Below are positions 38,169 through 46,334 of a stretch of DNA of 64,000 nucleotides, piece by piece. This DNA is from Lactococcus protaetiae (lineage in GTDB: Bacteria; Bacillota; Bacilli; Lactobacillales; Streptococcaceae), in contig NZ_CP041356.1 of the NCBI RefSeq assembly GCF_006965445.1, positions 1,426,001 to 1,490,000 on the forward strand. The letters run 5' to 3'. A program made the position numbers and the translations under genes. Under the pieces are notes generated by a model, which saw only the letters and a program-made list of their open reading frames with translations, did not search any database and was not told the DNA's origin. Position 1 is the first letter of the stretch. Each line of letters begins with the position of its first letter.

Positions 38169-38202
38169 AAAGACGCGAAATCAAAATTTTGCGTCTTTTT
38201 TG
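38169..38202 (+). terminator. Terminator after purL
   Basis: AAAGACGC and GCGTCTTT stems with AAAATTTT-rich loop, followed by a T run. Confidence 0.8.
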
Positions 38203-38273
38203 TTGAGATAACTGACAGGAGAATTGTCATAGAATGATTTGAAATTGAAAAAATTTCATGAGTACTAAAAAGC

Positions 38274-38289
38274 TGTCAGTACACTGACA
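38274..38289. repeat. 16-bp spacer variant of TGTCAG palindrome
   Basis: TGTCAGTACACTGACA, perfect arms with two extra central bases, in the intergenic region before marR. Confidence 0.75.
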
Positions 38290-38322
38290 AATATCAAATT
38301 TTCACTCTAACTCACTTTTTCC

Positions 38323-38365
38323 TTGACAAAAATAATCCCCAAGAGATATAATTGATACTATCAAT
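38323..38365 (+). promoter_or_regulatory. marR promoter and operator
   Basis: TTGACA (38323-38328) and TATAAT (38347-38352) with an 18-bp spacer; a 13-bp perfect palindrome TTGATACTATCAA (38352-38364) overlaps the -10 box, well placed for autorepression by the MarR protein. Confidence 0.75.
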
Positions 38366-38386
38366 AATATCAAAAGGAAAATAAAA

Positions 38387-38827
38387 ATGACAAGAGAACA
38401 AGCGGAGCGTTTTACGGATATTGTCAAGGCGGTGAACCAGTCAGAAGCTGTGGAGAGCTTCAACTTATATGCGCATGGCGAAATGTTGGTGCTGGTGCAT
38501 TTGGCACGGGCTTTTGGACAGACGGTCTTTCCGAGTGAAATCGCTGAGGCGACACGCACCAGTCCAACGCGCGTGGCGAAAATCTTGAATACGCTGGAAA
38601 AAAAGGGCTACATTGTCCGCAAAACAGATGTCAAAGATCGGCGCAAAGTTCAGGTCAGTGTTACGGAGCTGGGCAACCAGAAGGCTCTGCAGGAAAAAGA
38701 GAAGGCGCTGACACGGATTTCCAATGTTTTGGAGGAAATGGGGCAAGACGATAGTGAGCAATTTATCCGCTTGCTGACGCAATATTTGACGATTACCGAG
38801 CGGCAAAGTTTGGACTGGGAGGACTGA
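38387..38827 (+). CDS. MarR family transcriptional regulator
   Basis: A 146-aa winged-helix regulator. The DNA-binding core ARAFGQTVFPSEIAEATRTSPTRVAKILNTLEKKGYIVR and the wing RRKVQVSVTELG are typical MarR features. It is immediately followed by an MFS exporter whose ATG begins 2 bp after the stop. A palindrome over its own -10 box suggests that it represses this two-gene operon until a toxic ligand is bound. Confidence 0.9.
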   Translation: MTREQAERFTDIVKAVNQSEAVESFNLYAHGEMLVLVHLARAFGQTVFPSEIAEATRTSPTRVAKILNTLEKKGYIVRKTDVKDRRKVQVSVTELGNQKALQEKEKALTRISNVLEEMGQDDSEQFIRLLTQYLTITERQSLDWED

Positions 38828-38828
38828 G

Positions 38829-40307
38829 ATGGCAAAGGACATTCACGGAAATCCCTATTCTCTCTGGGCTTTGGCAGTTTTGGTTTTGGTGGCGACCTTT
38901 GCCGGCGACTTGAACGCGACCATGCTGGCAACGGCGGTACCAACGCTCATGCGCGACTTCAATATCTCACTCTCGACTGCACAGCAGGCTTCCACTTGGT
39001 TTTTGCTGGGCAATGGCATTATGATTCCCGTTACGGCTTATTTGGGGACGCGTGTTCCGACGAAAATTTTGTATCTGTTCTCGCTTGCGGTGCTGTTTCT
39101 GGGCGGACTTGTGGCAATCGCTGCGCCGAGCAGTAATTATCTGCTCTTTATCGTGGGGCGCGTGATTCAGTCGCTGGGCGTTGGCGTGATTATTACCTTG
39201 CAAATGGTCATTTTTGCGGAGATTTTTCCTGAAGAAAAGCGTGGTCAGGCGATGGCGATTGCAGGGCTATCCCTTGCGGTTTCCCCTGCTTTGGGGCCAA
39301 CTTTTGCAGGCTGGGTGTTGAATAAAAATCACAGCTTTTTAGGACTGACTTTGAGTGATTCTTGGCGCTCGATTTTCATTGTGCCAACGGTCATTATCGG
39401 GATTTGCCTACTTTTAGCGCCCTTTGTCATGCGTGATGTGCTGAAAAATAAGACTGTCAAATTGGACATCCTGTCTTTAATTTTGACCGTTGCAGGTTTT
39501 GGGCTATTTTTGTACGGTCTGACAAATGCTGGCACTGACGGCTGGCTCACATTTGACACTGTCTTGCTACCAACGCTGTCAGGGTTGATTTTACTTATCA
39601 TTTTTAGTCTGCGACAGTTAAAAATGACAGCACCATTTTTAGATTTACGTTTACTGACAAATAAGCAATTTTCGCTTGCTACGTTGATATTAGCCTTTGT
39701 GACGATGGCGATGATGGGTGTGGAAATTATTTTGCCCGTTTATTTGCAAGAAATTCGAGGATTGAGCGCCCTGGGGTCAGGTTTGACCTTGCTTCCTGGG
39801 ACTTTGATTATGACCGTTGCCATGCCAGTTTTTGGTGGCATTTATGACAAGATTGGTGGAAAAATGCTGTCCATCTGCGGTTTCATTGCCCTGACACTTG
39901 CGACGATTCCCTTTATTTTTATCAGCAGCAGCACGCCGCGAAGCTGGATTATCTTCTTTTATGCCATTCGCGCCGTCAGCATTGCCGCTGTGATGATGCC
40001 GATGATGAGCGCCGTGATGGATGCGGTCAAGCCGAGCGAAATGACGCACGCCTCCGCCCTGAGCAATACGCTCAAGCAAGTCGCGTCCGCGCTGATTGTC
40101 GCCGTCTTTACGAGTGTGACAACCAAAGTGTCGAAAGACCATCTGCCATCAGCACAGCTGAAAGTCGAAAATCCTACCTTGTACCTCACCAAATTCATCA
40201 ATGCCACGATAAAAGGCTATTCCGCAAGCTTTCTGCTGGCGGTAGTGCTTGGCACGATTGGTGTTGCTTTTACGCTTTTTTTGAGAAATAAAAGCCGTCA
40301 GCACTGA
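38829..40307 (+). CDS. MFS multidrug exporter, 14-TM DHA2 type
   Basis: A 492-aa exporter of the EmrB/QacA group, with the early AGDLNATMLATAVPTLMRDF (motif D1), the SLAVSPALGPTFAGWVL antiporter motif, and 14 expected membrane segments. It is co-transcribed with marR. Its last 279 bp (40011-40289) recur at 98% identity at 44505-44783, and the copies flank a 4.2-kb insert. After the repeat this copy ends NKSRQH, the other NQEKFKK, so one of the two tails is a recombination product. Confidence 0.9.
   Translation: MAKDIHGNPYSLWALAVLVLVATFAGDLNATMLATAVPTLMRDFNISLSTAQQASTWFLLGNGIMIPVTAYLGTRVPTKILYLFSLAVLFLGGLVAIAAPSSNYLLFIVGRVIQSLGVGVIITLQMVIFAEIFPEEKRGQAMAIAGLSLAVSPALGPTFAGWVLNKNHSFLGLTLSDSWRSIFIVPTVIIGICLLLAPFVMRDVLKNKTVKLDILSLILTVAGFGLFLYGLTNAGTDGWLTFDTVLLPTLSGLILLIIFSLRQLKMTAPFLDLRLLTNKQFSLATLILAFVTMAMMGVEIILPVYLQEIRGLSALGSGLTLLPGTLIMTVAMPVFGGIYDKIGGKMLSICGFIALTLATIPFIFISSSTPRSWIIFFYAIRAVSIAAVMMPMMSAVMDAVKPSEMTHASALSNTLKQVASALIVAVFTSVTTKVSKDHLPSAQLKVENPTLYLTKFINATIKGYSASFLLAVVLGTIGVAFTLFLRNKSRQH
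40011..40289 (+). repeat. 279-bp direct repeat, left copy
   Basis: The 3' end of the MFS gene. Aligned by eye with 44505-44783 it has six single-base differences. The repeats bound the rrf2-eamA-methyltransferase-MFS segment. Confidence 0.9.
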
Positions 40308-40346
40308 CAGAAAGATAAAAAATTGTTTGTAAGTGCTGATGAAATA

Positions 40347-40381
40347 ATAAAACTTCTGAAATTTTTATCAGAAGTTTTTTA
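40347..40381. terminator. Bidirectional terminator between MFS and rrf2 genes
   Basis: AAAACTTCTGA and TCAGAAGTTTT form an 11-bp stem with A and T flanks between convergent genes. Just upstream, 40296-40309 is a one-mismatch TGTCAG palindrome over the MFS stop. Confidence 0.85.
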
Positions 40382-40389
40382 TTAACGAA

Positions 40390-40860
40390 TTAAGAATGCT
40401 CAGCAATCCATTCATCTAAGTCAATCAATTCATAATTTTCCTGCGTGTTTTTCGCCACTTGTGCCAGCGTTACCTTTGTCAGCGTACTGACAAGCGTGTT
40501 TTCAATCACATCAAGTGCGTCAGTAATGGCGCATTTTTGCGCTTTATCGCCCTCAGTTCCGAGGAAATTTTTCAGCAACTGCTGACTAGCAAATATCCGT
40601 CCGCGTCCCTCAATCGCCAGAAAAACATCATAAAATGTAATCTCAGTCAGCGGTTTTGCCAGCGAAAATCCGCCATATTTCCCAGGTGTGGAGCTAATCA
40701 ACCCCTCATTGACTAAAGATTTGATAATTTTATGTAAATAGGTTGGCGATACATCGAGTCTCGCCGCGATAGGAGCTGCGCTCATCAGCCTTTTTTCGGG
40801 CAAGCGTCCCAAAATCAGTAACACATAGACCGACTGCTCCCAGCCAGAGGATAGTTTCAT
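40390..40860 (-). CDS. Rrf2 family transcriptional regulator
   Basis: A 156-aa winged-helix protein of the Rrf2 family: ILGRLPEKRLMSAAPIAARLDVSPTYLHKIIKSLVNEGLISSTPGKYGGFSLAK is the diagnostic helix-turn-helix and wing. A single cysteine (KCAIT) is present instead of the three-cysteine cluster of iron-sulfur members, so it is probably not an IscR/NsrR-type sensor. It is divergent from an EamA transporter with a palindromic operator between them. The coding strand holds a TGTCAGCGTACTGACA motif at 40477-40492. Confidence 0.88.
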   Translation of the reverse strand: MKLSSGWEQSVYVLLILGRLPEKRLMSAAPIAARLDVSPTYLHKIIKSLVNEGLISSTPGKYGGFSLAKPLTEITFYDVFLAIEGRGRIFASQQLLKNFLGTEGDKAQKCAITDALDVIENTLVSTLTKVTLAQVAKNTQENYELIDLDEWIAEHS

Positions 40861-40886
40861 TCTTGCAAATCTCCTTATGAAGTTTT

Positions 40887-40929
40887 ATAATAGTTATTGT
40901 AGATATAATTTATCCATAATAACTATTAT
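40887..40929. promoter_or_regulatory. Operator palindrome between rrf2 and eamA
   Basis: ATAATAGTTATT (40887-40898) and its exact complement AATAACTATTAT (40918-40929) flank a 19-bp spacer containing TATAAT-like boxes on both strands; the likely binding site of the Rrf2 regulator. Confidence 0.75.
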
Positions 40930-40965
40930 TCTATCTTATTTTACCATTTTGGAGGTCAAAATACA

Positions 40966-41883
40966 ATGCAAACTCAAACAAGCAGGCGCGTCTTTCTCAC
41001 CTGTATCCTCTTAACCACAGTCTTTATGGGTTCATCTTTCCCAACTGGCAAATATTTGATTTCAGTTGAGCAGGTGCCACCGTTTTTGCTGGGTGCTTGG
41101 CGCTTCATCATCGCAGGGCTCATCATGATTCTCTGGACACTTATCACAAAAGGTGGCGAAGCCATTATTCCACGCAGTAAAGGCAGCTTTTCAAGAGGAT
41201 TTCTCCTTGTCGCGGTCATTGGTTTGCTCCAAACAACAGGCACGATGGGGCTGCTCAACCTTGCAATGGCACACGGACTTTCATCCTCAATGTCATCGGT
41301 TATTCTCTTTACCAATCCGCTCTGGCTGGCGCTACTTGCTCATCCCTTGCTCGGCGAAAAGCTGAATCTTTGGAAAATTTTATCCCTTATTTTAGGTGTT
41401 CTTGGTGTGATGATTTGTCTTGGCTTGGATAGCTCTGCGCTTGGCATTGGCGCCCTTTTCGCACTTCTTGGTTCATTTTGTTGGGCGATTAATTCTATCG
41501 TGACAAAACGTGTGCCTTTTGACAAAGGTGCTTGGATTTTTACAGGTTGGCAACTCCTGATTGGTGGAATTTTGATGCTGATTTTCTCATTTCCTATGCA
41601 CGAAAGTTACCACATTTCACAACTTAACAGCTGGGGTTGGCTCTGGTTTGTTTGGCTGATTTTGCCTGCAAGCGTTGGTTCGTTTGGACTTTGGTTTTCA
41701 AGTCTCAGACAGCGCAAAGCTACGATTGCCAGCAGTTTTCTCTTTCTCGTTCCGGTGTTTTCCACGATTTTTTCAATCATTGGTTTGCACGACAAATTTA
41801 CCCTAGGACTGGTCGTCGGTGGATTGCTGATTGTTATTGCCTTGATTTTGGTTAATCGTGAAACGAAAGAAATCCAAAAATAA
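40966..41883 (+). CDS. EamA/DMT family transporter
   Basis: A 305-aa membrane protein with ten expected segments and two EamA repeats (TVFMGSSFPTGKYLI early; LGSFCWAINSIVTKRVPF in the second half). These are drug/metabolite efflux proteins, often exporting amino acids or nucleobase-like metabolites. GGAGG precedes the ATG. It is divergent from the Rrf2 regulator that presumably controls it. Ligand unknown. Confidence 0.88.
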   Translation: MQTQTSRRVFLTCILLTTVFMGSSFPTGKYLISVEQVPPFLLGAWRFIIAGLIMILWTLITKGGEAIIPRSKGSFSRGFLLVAVIGLLQTTGTMGLLNLAMAHGLSSSMSSVILFTNPLWLALLAHPLLGEKLNLWKILSLILGVLGVMICLGLDSSALGIGALFALLGSFCWAINSIVTKRVPFDKGAWIFTGWQLLIGGILMLIFSFPMHESYHISQLNSWGWLWFVWLILPASVGSFGLWFSSLRQRKATIASSFLFLVPVFSTIFSIIGLHDKFTLGLVVGGLLIVIALILVNRETKEIQK

Positions 41884-41889
41884 AAATAG

Positions 41890-41928
41890 CTTTTACTGTA
41901 CAGTAAAAGGGAGGAGCAAGCTCCTCCC
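41890..41928 (+). terminator. Two adjacent palindromes after eamA
   Basis: CTTTTACTGTACAGTAAAAG (41890-41909) and GGGAGGAG-CAAG-CTCCTCCC (41909-41928), followed by an A run, lie between the EamA gene and the methyltransferase gene and form strong hairpins. Confidence 0.6.
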
Positions 41929-41954
41929 ACAAAAAAAGATAAAGGATTAAGACA

Positions 41955-42665
41955 ATGGAAGTTGGAAACGGAATATTAATATCAGATGGAAAACAATGGA
42001 GCTTTGAAAATCAGGTGGCTGATCATTTCGATGAACACGTGAAACTTTCTGTTCCTCTTTATGAACAAGGACACGAACTGATTGGCTATCTGAGCGACTT
42101 CTTTTTACGAGATAGCAGTGTTTGCTACGAAATAGGTTGCTCTACTGGTAGGCTCATTGGGAAAATTGCTAAACGACATTTTCACAAATCAAATATTCAA
42201 TTTATAGGAATAGAACCCGTTAAAGAGATGATTGATATAGCAGAGAAAGAGCAGGAAGTTAGTCAAATTAAATTTGTAGAAAGTTCCATAGAAGCTGCAA
42301 ATTTAAAGCCGTGCGATTTGGTTTTGAGCTATTACTGCTTGCAATTTGTTTCGCTTTCTCAAAGAGATGAAGTTTGCAAAAAAATCTATAATGCCCTCAA
42401 CACAGGCGGAGCTTTTATCCTTTTTGAAAAAGAAATTGCTGATGATCCTAAAATAAATAAGCTCATTACATCAAGCTATATCAAGTTTAAAGTTCATAAT
42501 GGATTTAGTTCTGAGGAAGTCCTTTCAAAACAACTAAGTCTGGAAGGTGTTATGAAAACAAACACTCATTCTGAAAATAAAAAAATGTTGATTAATGTTG
42601 GATTTCAGCATGTTTCAACAATTATGAAATATGGAGAATTTAATGGATATGTCTGCATCAAATAA
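41955..42665 (+). CDS. CmoA-like SAM-dependent enzyme
   Basis: A 236-aa class I methyltransferase fold with the SAM motif VCYEIGCSTGRLIGKIA and acidic loop FIGIEPVKEMI. The C-terminal half (FEKEIADDPKINKLI, KVHNGFSSEEVLSKQLSLEGVM, then a HSENKKMLINVGFQH-type end) follows carboxy-SAM synthase CmoA. CmoA makes carboxy-SAM from SAM and prephenate for tRNA modification and is not usual in lactococci. No CmoB is seen. It is AT-rich relative to neighbours and overlaps a second methyltransferase, so a specialised small-molecule or RNA modification cassette is likely. Confidence 0.7.
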   Translation: MEVGNGILISDGKQWSFENQVADHFDEHVKLSVPLYEQGHELIGYLSDFFLRDSSVCYEIGCSTGRLIGKIAKRHFHKSNIQFIGIEPVKEMIDIAEKEQEVSQIKFVESSIEAANLKPCDLVLSYYCLQFVSLSQRDEVCKKIYNALNTGGAFILFEKEIADDPKINKLITSSYIKFKVHNGFSSEEVLSKQLSLEGVMKTNTHSENKKMLINVGFQHVSTIMKYGEFNGYVCIK

Positions 42666-43350
42666 GACAAACGTAGAAAAATGGGCTGATTTACATCAAA
42701 AATCTAGTACAATCAGCATTCGTACTACACCAAATTATGCCGTCAAACAAATCTTGGATTTGAAACCTAAGAGGAAACTTGACAACATACTAGAAGTCGG
42801 ATGTGGTTTTGGACGAAATCTAGCTTTTCTGATAAAAAATGATTACTCAAAAAATTACTATGGGATTGACCTTACCAAAACTTCTGTAAATAAATGTATA
42901 GATACTCTTGCTGACTTAAACGCCAAAACGGATATCAGAGTAGGAAATGCTGGAAAGTTTCTTGATTTTCCTAACAACTTTTTTTCTTCGGTGTTTGATA
43001 TTATGTCAGCTATTACATTTATTTCCGATATTTCTGAAAGAAAAAAATATTTTTCCGAAATTGCGCGTGTCCTTGAACCAGAGGGGCATTATTACTTTCT
43101 GTGCCCACGAAAGAATGGGAAATTTCATGATATTTTTGAAAATCAAGACTTACTAGAAAAGGGCTATATTAAACGTAAATTAGATGGAATGTTAGAGAAA
43201 GTCTATACAAAAGATGAACTGACTCAATCATTTCCAAATTTTGACTACCTAAAATTAGAAGTTGTTTCAGAGCATACACGTGCTTTTGGAGATGAAAAAT
43301 TTATTCGCGAGGACGGTTTCTGGTTTGGAGATTTCAAAAAGAGAAAATAG
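42643..43350 (+). CDS. Class I SAM-dependent methyltransferase
   Basis: A 235-aa methyltransferase with NILEVGCGFGRNLAFLI as the SAM-binding motif and YYGIDLTKTSVNKC as the next acidic strand. ATG 42643 has GGAG 6 nt upstream and overlaps the CmoA-like gene by 23 bp, which implies coupled translation. The substrate is unknown; the C-terminal IKRKLDGMLEKVYTKDEL region resembles tellurite/thiopurine-type small-molecule methyltransferases only weakly. Part of an AT-rich three-gene cassette ending with an exporter. Confidence 0.8.
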   Translation: MDMSASNKTNVEKWADLHQKSSTISIRTTPNYAVKQILDLKPKRKLDNILEVGCGFGRNLAFLIKNDYSKNYYGIDLTKTSVNKCIDTLADLNAKTDIRVGNAGKFLDFPNNFFSSVFDIMSAITFISDISERKKYFSEIARVLEPEGHYYFLCPRKNGKFHDIFENQDLLEKGYIKRKLDGMLEKVYTKDELTQSFPNFDYLKLEVVSEHTRAFGDEKFIREDGFWFGDFKKRK

Positions 43351-44494
43351 TATCAGTCAAAAGGCACTTACTTTAGCTACTATCGCAATGCTCATTTCTT
43401 TCATGAGCTGGTCTAGTCTGTCACCGTTGGCAAATTCTATCGCTTCACAATTTGGACTAAATATTACTCTACAAAAGATTTTGGTGGCTTTGCCTGTATT
43501 ATTTGGTTCGTTATTGAGAATTCCGCTTGGTAAACTTTCAGATAATTTTGGTGGTAAGAAAATATATTTGAGTACTTTAGGGATAAGTTTAATTCCTTTA
43601 GCACTTGCCTATTTTGTATTAAAGTTTCATTTATCTATTAATCTTTTGTTTTTGGTAGCTCTAGGACTGGGAATATCTGGTGCTTCCTTTGCAATTTCTT
43701 TATCTTATGCCAGTGCTTGGTTCCCAGAGAGCAGGCAAGGTCGTACTCTAGGAATTGTTGGAATTGGTACAGTTGGCAACGCGATAAGTTCGGGGCTTCT
43801 TCCCTTTATTCAGAAAATATTTCATTCTTTAACGAGTGTTTATAGTTTCTTGTTTTTTATAACTCTCATCTTTATTGGAATTTTTAAATTTATAGGTGAT
43901 GAAGTTCCTATTAACTTTAGAAAAAAGGAAGATAGTCCAAAATTAGATAAGAGATTTTCTTTGTTTTCACTTTCTTTTGCTTGCATGGTTGCCTCTGGAT
44001 CTTTCGTAGCTTTTGGCGCATTGCTACCAACTTTTTTAGGCATTCATTCAATATTTGGTTTATCATCACTGACAGCAGGTTTATGGGGTGCAGTATTTTC
44101 AGTCCTCACTATTGTTACAAGACCACTTGGAGGATATTTTGCTGATATTTCCAACGCAAGAATCTATCTTGTGTTTTCGTTATTTGGAATTATGATATGT
44201 CAGTTTCTAATCAGTTTTTTCATACAATCACTTTTCTTATTTCTCTTTGTTTTTATGACTTATGCAGTCTTTATAGGACTTTGCAACGGCTGTATTTTCA
44301 AAATTACGGCTGAATATTTTCCAAGAAATATTGGATTTGCTTCTGGAATTGTAGGAGCAGTGGGAAGTTTTGGAGGTTTCCTATTTCCATTCATTTTTGT
44401 TTTCGTACCATCAAGTTCTGTAGCCTTTATTGTACTTGGTTTTTTGACTTTATTTAGTGTATTTTCTTCTATTTTTTCCTTAAAAATATTCTAA
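43292..44494 (+). CDS. MFS transporter (NarK/nitrate-nitrite-like group)
   Basis: A twelve-segment MFS protein; FMSWSSLSPLANSIASQF and RIPLGKLSDNFGGKKIYLSTL (motif A) and a second GGYFADISNARIY block resemble the NarK/oxalate-type MFS group. The frame is open from 43262 and overlaps the methyltransferase; the true start is uncertain (ATG 43292, or a later TTG/ATG near 43328-43388), because no clear ribosome-binding site is seen. Position and coupling suggest that it exports or imports the product or substrate of the two methyltransferases. Confidence 0.75.
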   Translation: MKNLFARTVSGLEISKRENSISQKALTLATIAMLISFMSWSSLSPLANSIASQFGLNITLQKILVALPVLFGSLLRIPLGKLSDNFGGKKIYLSTLGISLIPLALAYFVLKFHLSINLLFLVALGLGISGASFAISLSYASAWFPESRQGRTLGIVGIGTVGNAISSGLLPFIQKIFHSLTSVYSFLFFITLIFIGIFKFIGDEVPINFRKKEDSPKLDKRFSLFSLSFACMVASGSFVAFGALLPTFLGIHSIFGLSSLTAGLWGAVFSVLTIVTRPLGGYFADISNARIYLVFSLFGIMICQFLISFFIQSLFLFLFVFMTYAVFIGLCNGCIFKITAEYFPRNIGFASGIVGAVGSFGGFLFPFIFVFVPSSSVAFIVLGFLTLFSVFSSIFSLKIF

Positions 44495-44504
44495 ATAAAA
44501 GATA

Positions 44505-44804
44505 GCCGTGATGGATGCGGTCAAGCCGAGCGAAATGACGCACGCCTCTGCCCTGAGCAATACGCTCAAGCAAGTCGCGTCCGCGCTGATTGTCGCCGTC
44601 TTTACGAGCGTGACAACCAAAGTGTCGAAAGACCATCTGCCATCAGCACAGCTGAAAGTCGAAAATCCTACCTTGTACCTCGCCAAACTCATCAATGCCA
44701 CGATAAAAGGCTATTCCGCAAGCTTTCTGCTGGCGGTAGTGCTTGGCACGATTGGTGTTGCTTTCACGCTTTTTTTGAGGAATCAGGAGAAATTTAAAAA
44801 ATGA
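44505..44804 (+). pseudogene. Duplicated 3' fragment of DHA2 MFS gene (right direct repeat)
   Basis: The frame from 44508 encodes only the last 98 residues of the exporter at 38829-40307, with six base differences over the shared 279 bp, and ends NQEKFKK. It lacks the first 400 residues and a ribosome-binding site. It abuts the MerR gene by 4 bp overlap, which suggests that it is the original gene tail, left behind when the 4.2-kb segment was placed between two repeat copies. Confidence 0.85.
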
Positions 44805-45172
44805 ACATCAAACAAATCGCTGAAAAAACAGCTCTAAGCCCTGACACAATTCGTTATTATGAGAAAGAAAATCTCATCAGAATCCCACGAAACAGCAGTG
44901 GTTATCGTGACTTCAGCGCACAAAATCTGGAACGCTTGACTTTCATCGGGAAAATGCGTGCGGCTGGCTGTGGAATTGATTTTCTGAGAAAATATTGCGC
45001 GCTTCTTGATGACACAGAAAATCATGACAGCGAACAGCGCGAAATGCTGATTGTAGAGGCAAAATCAGCAAGAGAACGACTGTCAAATTTGACAGATGCC
45101 TTAGATTATCTGGAATGGAAGATTGACGTGTACTATAAAAATGTCAAAACGCAAGGAGACAAGTCAAAATAG
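44801..45172 (+). CDS. MerR family transcriptional regulator
   Basis: A 123-aa MerR regulator: MNIKQIAEKTALSPDTIRYYEKENLI is the helix-turn-helix, RNSSGYRDFSAQNLERLTFIGKMRAAG the wing and arm, followed by a coiled-coil dimer helix. No metal-binding cysteine cluster is seen at the C-terminus, so it resembles the AdhR/NmlR-like aldehyde- or stress-sensing group. The next gene, an SDR, has a promoter with the long 19-bp spacer typical for activation by MerR proteins. Confidence 0.9.
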   Translation: MNIKQIAEKTALSPDTIRYYEKENLIRIPRNSSGYRDFSAQNLERLTFIGKMRAAGCGIDFLRKYCALLDDTENHDSEQREMLIVEAKSARERLSNLTDALDYLEWKIDVYYKNVKTQGDKSK

Positions 45173-45183
45173 AAGCTTTTTGC

Positions 45184-45214
45184 TTGCATTAGAGTGCACT
45201 TCAAGGTTTATAAT
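45184..45214 (+). promoter_or_regulatory. MerR-type 19-bp-spacer promoter of the SDR gene
   Basis: TTGCAT (45184-45189) and TATAAT (45209-45214) are 19 bp apart. The spacer holds a dyad-like AGAGTGCACTTCAAG, suited to DNA untwisting by the MerR protein encoded just upstream. Confidence 0.7.
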
Positions 45215-45247
45215 AGACTCATAAACTAAGAAATGGAGATTTCAAAA

Positions 45248-46096
45248 ATGACAAACAATGATAAAGTGTGGCTCGTGACAGGCTCTTCCACAGGCTTCGG
45301 GCGCGCACTTGTTGAAGAACTCATTGCGCAAGATTACAAAGTGGTCGCCACCGCGCGTCATCTGTCAGCACTGACAGACTTACCAGACAGCGAAAATGTA
45401 CTCAAGGCAAGGCTTGATGTCACTGATAAAGCTTCTATCAGTGCTGCAGTGACTGCCACGATTGAAAAATTTGGTCGGCTTGATGTTTTGGTCAACAATG
45501 CAGGCTTTGGCTATTTTGGCGTCATGGAAGAATCGGATCAGACTGCCGTCAGACGCATGATGGATACGAATTTTTGGGGCGCAAATGACATGACACTCGC
45601 TGTTTTGCCTTATATGCGTAAGCAAAAGTCTGGGCGCATTCTCAATACAGTCAGTCGTGGTGGACTGACAACGACAGAAACGCTCGCTTATTATCACGCG
45701 ACAAAGTTTGCGATGGAAGGACTTTTCCAAACATTGCGCAAAGAAGTTGAGCCCTTAGGGATTTTCGTGACTAATATTGAGCCTGGCTCATTTCGCACAG
45801 ATTGGGCAGGACGCTCGAAAGAAAGCAGCCCCGCTGAGATTGCAGATTATGCCGTAGCGCACAAGACGCTTGAGCGCCTGAATAGCTACTCTGGAACTCA
45901 AGCGGGCAGTCCTGCTCTCGCAGCCAAAGCTTTCATCAAGGTGGCTGAACTGGATAATCCGCCCATGCACTATCTCATGGGCAAGGACGCTTATCAGCTC
46001 AGCAAGCAAGTTTTTGAAGCGGCACTTGATGAGTTTGAGGCTTACAAAGAAGAGGCGCAGCACCTTGATTTTGGTGACGAAGCCTATTGGGAATAG
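45248..46096 (+). CDS. Short-chain dehydrogenase/reductase
   Basis: A 282-aa classical SDR: TGSSTGFGRALVEEL is the cofactor glycine motif, NNAGFGYFG the structural motif and YYHATKFAMEG the catalytic YxxxK (Tyr and Lys conserved). ATG 45248 has GGAG 9 nt upstream; the earlier ATG 45233 is less likely. It contains an exact TGTCAGCACTGACA palindrome at 45363 read as LSALT. Likely an NADPH-dependent carbonyl reductase induced via the MerR regulator; substrate unknown. Confidence 0.88.
   Translation: MTNNDKVWLVTGSSTGFGRALVEELIAQDYKVVATARHLSALTDLPDSENVLKARLDVTDKASISAAVTATIEKFGRLDVLVNNAGFGYFGVMEESDQTAVRRMMDTNFWGANDMTLAVLPYMRKQKSGRILNTVSRGGLTTTETLAYYHATKFAMEGLFQTLRKEVEPLGIFVTNIEPGSFRTDWAGRSKESSPAEIADYAVAHKTLERLNSYSGTQAGSPALAAKAFIKVAELDNPPMHYLMGKDAYQLSKQVFEAALDEFEAYKEEAQHLDFGDEAYWE
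45363..45376. repeat. TGTCAGCACTGACA palindrome copy inside SDR gene
   Basis: An exact copy, read as LSALT between the first Rossmann strands of the protein. Confidence 0.85.
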
Positions 46097-46099
46097 CAA

Positions 46100-46171
46100 A
46101 TTTCCGAACAATGGCTGCTCAAAAATCGCTGATATACTACGTACATCAGGTTTGACAAATCTTGTCAAACC
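46100..46171 (+). promoter_or_regulatory. Orphan PurBox and hairpin upstream of tiny Cys-rich gene
   Basis: TTTCCGAACAAT (core 46104-46109) matches the PurBox. A -10-like TATACT is at 46133-46138, which puts the box near -39, not -76. GGTTTGACAA-ATC-TTGTCAAACC (46149-46171) is a perfect 10-bp hairpin before the GGAGG of the next gene. Confidence 0.45.
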
Positions 46172-46189
46172 AACATTGGAGGCAACATT

Positions 46190-46333
46190 ATGAGCGAAAT
46201 ACTTGAAGAGGGTAAAGCCATCTGCGAAGAATGCGGCGGCGAATTTTGGGAAGATGAGTTAGAAGACAGCTACTGCGAAAACTGTATGGATTTTCTCATT
46301 CAGTGCGGGATTGATGCGATGAACGGAGATTGA
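46190..46333 (+). CDS. Tiny cysteine-rich acidic protein (47 aa)
   Basis: An ATG with TTGGAGG 8-9 nt upstream opens a 47-codon frame containing CEEC, a later CENC pair and a further Cys, spaced like a small zinc-finger or zinc-ribbon, with a high Glu/Asp content. A PurBox-like site and a stable hairpin precede it. The next small gene starts with TTG 2 bp after its stop, so the two are probably coupled. No function is recognised. Confidence 0.6.
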   Translation: MSEILEEGKAICEECGGEFWEDELEDSYCENCMDFLIQCGIDAMNGD

Positions 46334-46334
46334 C

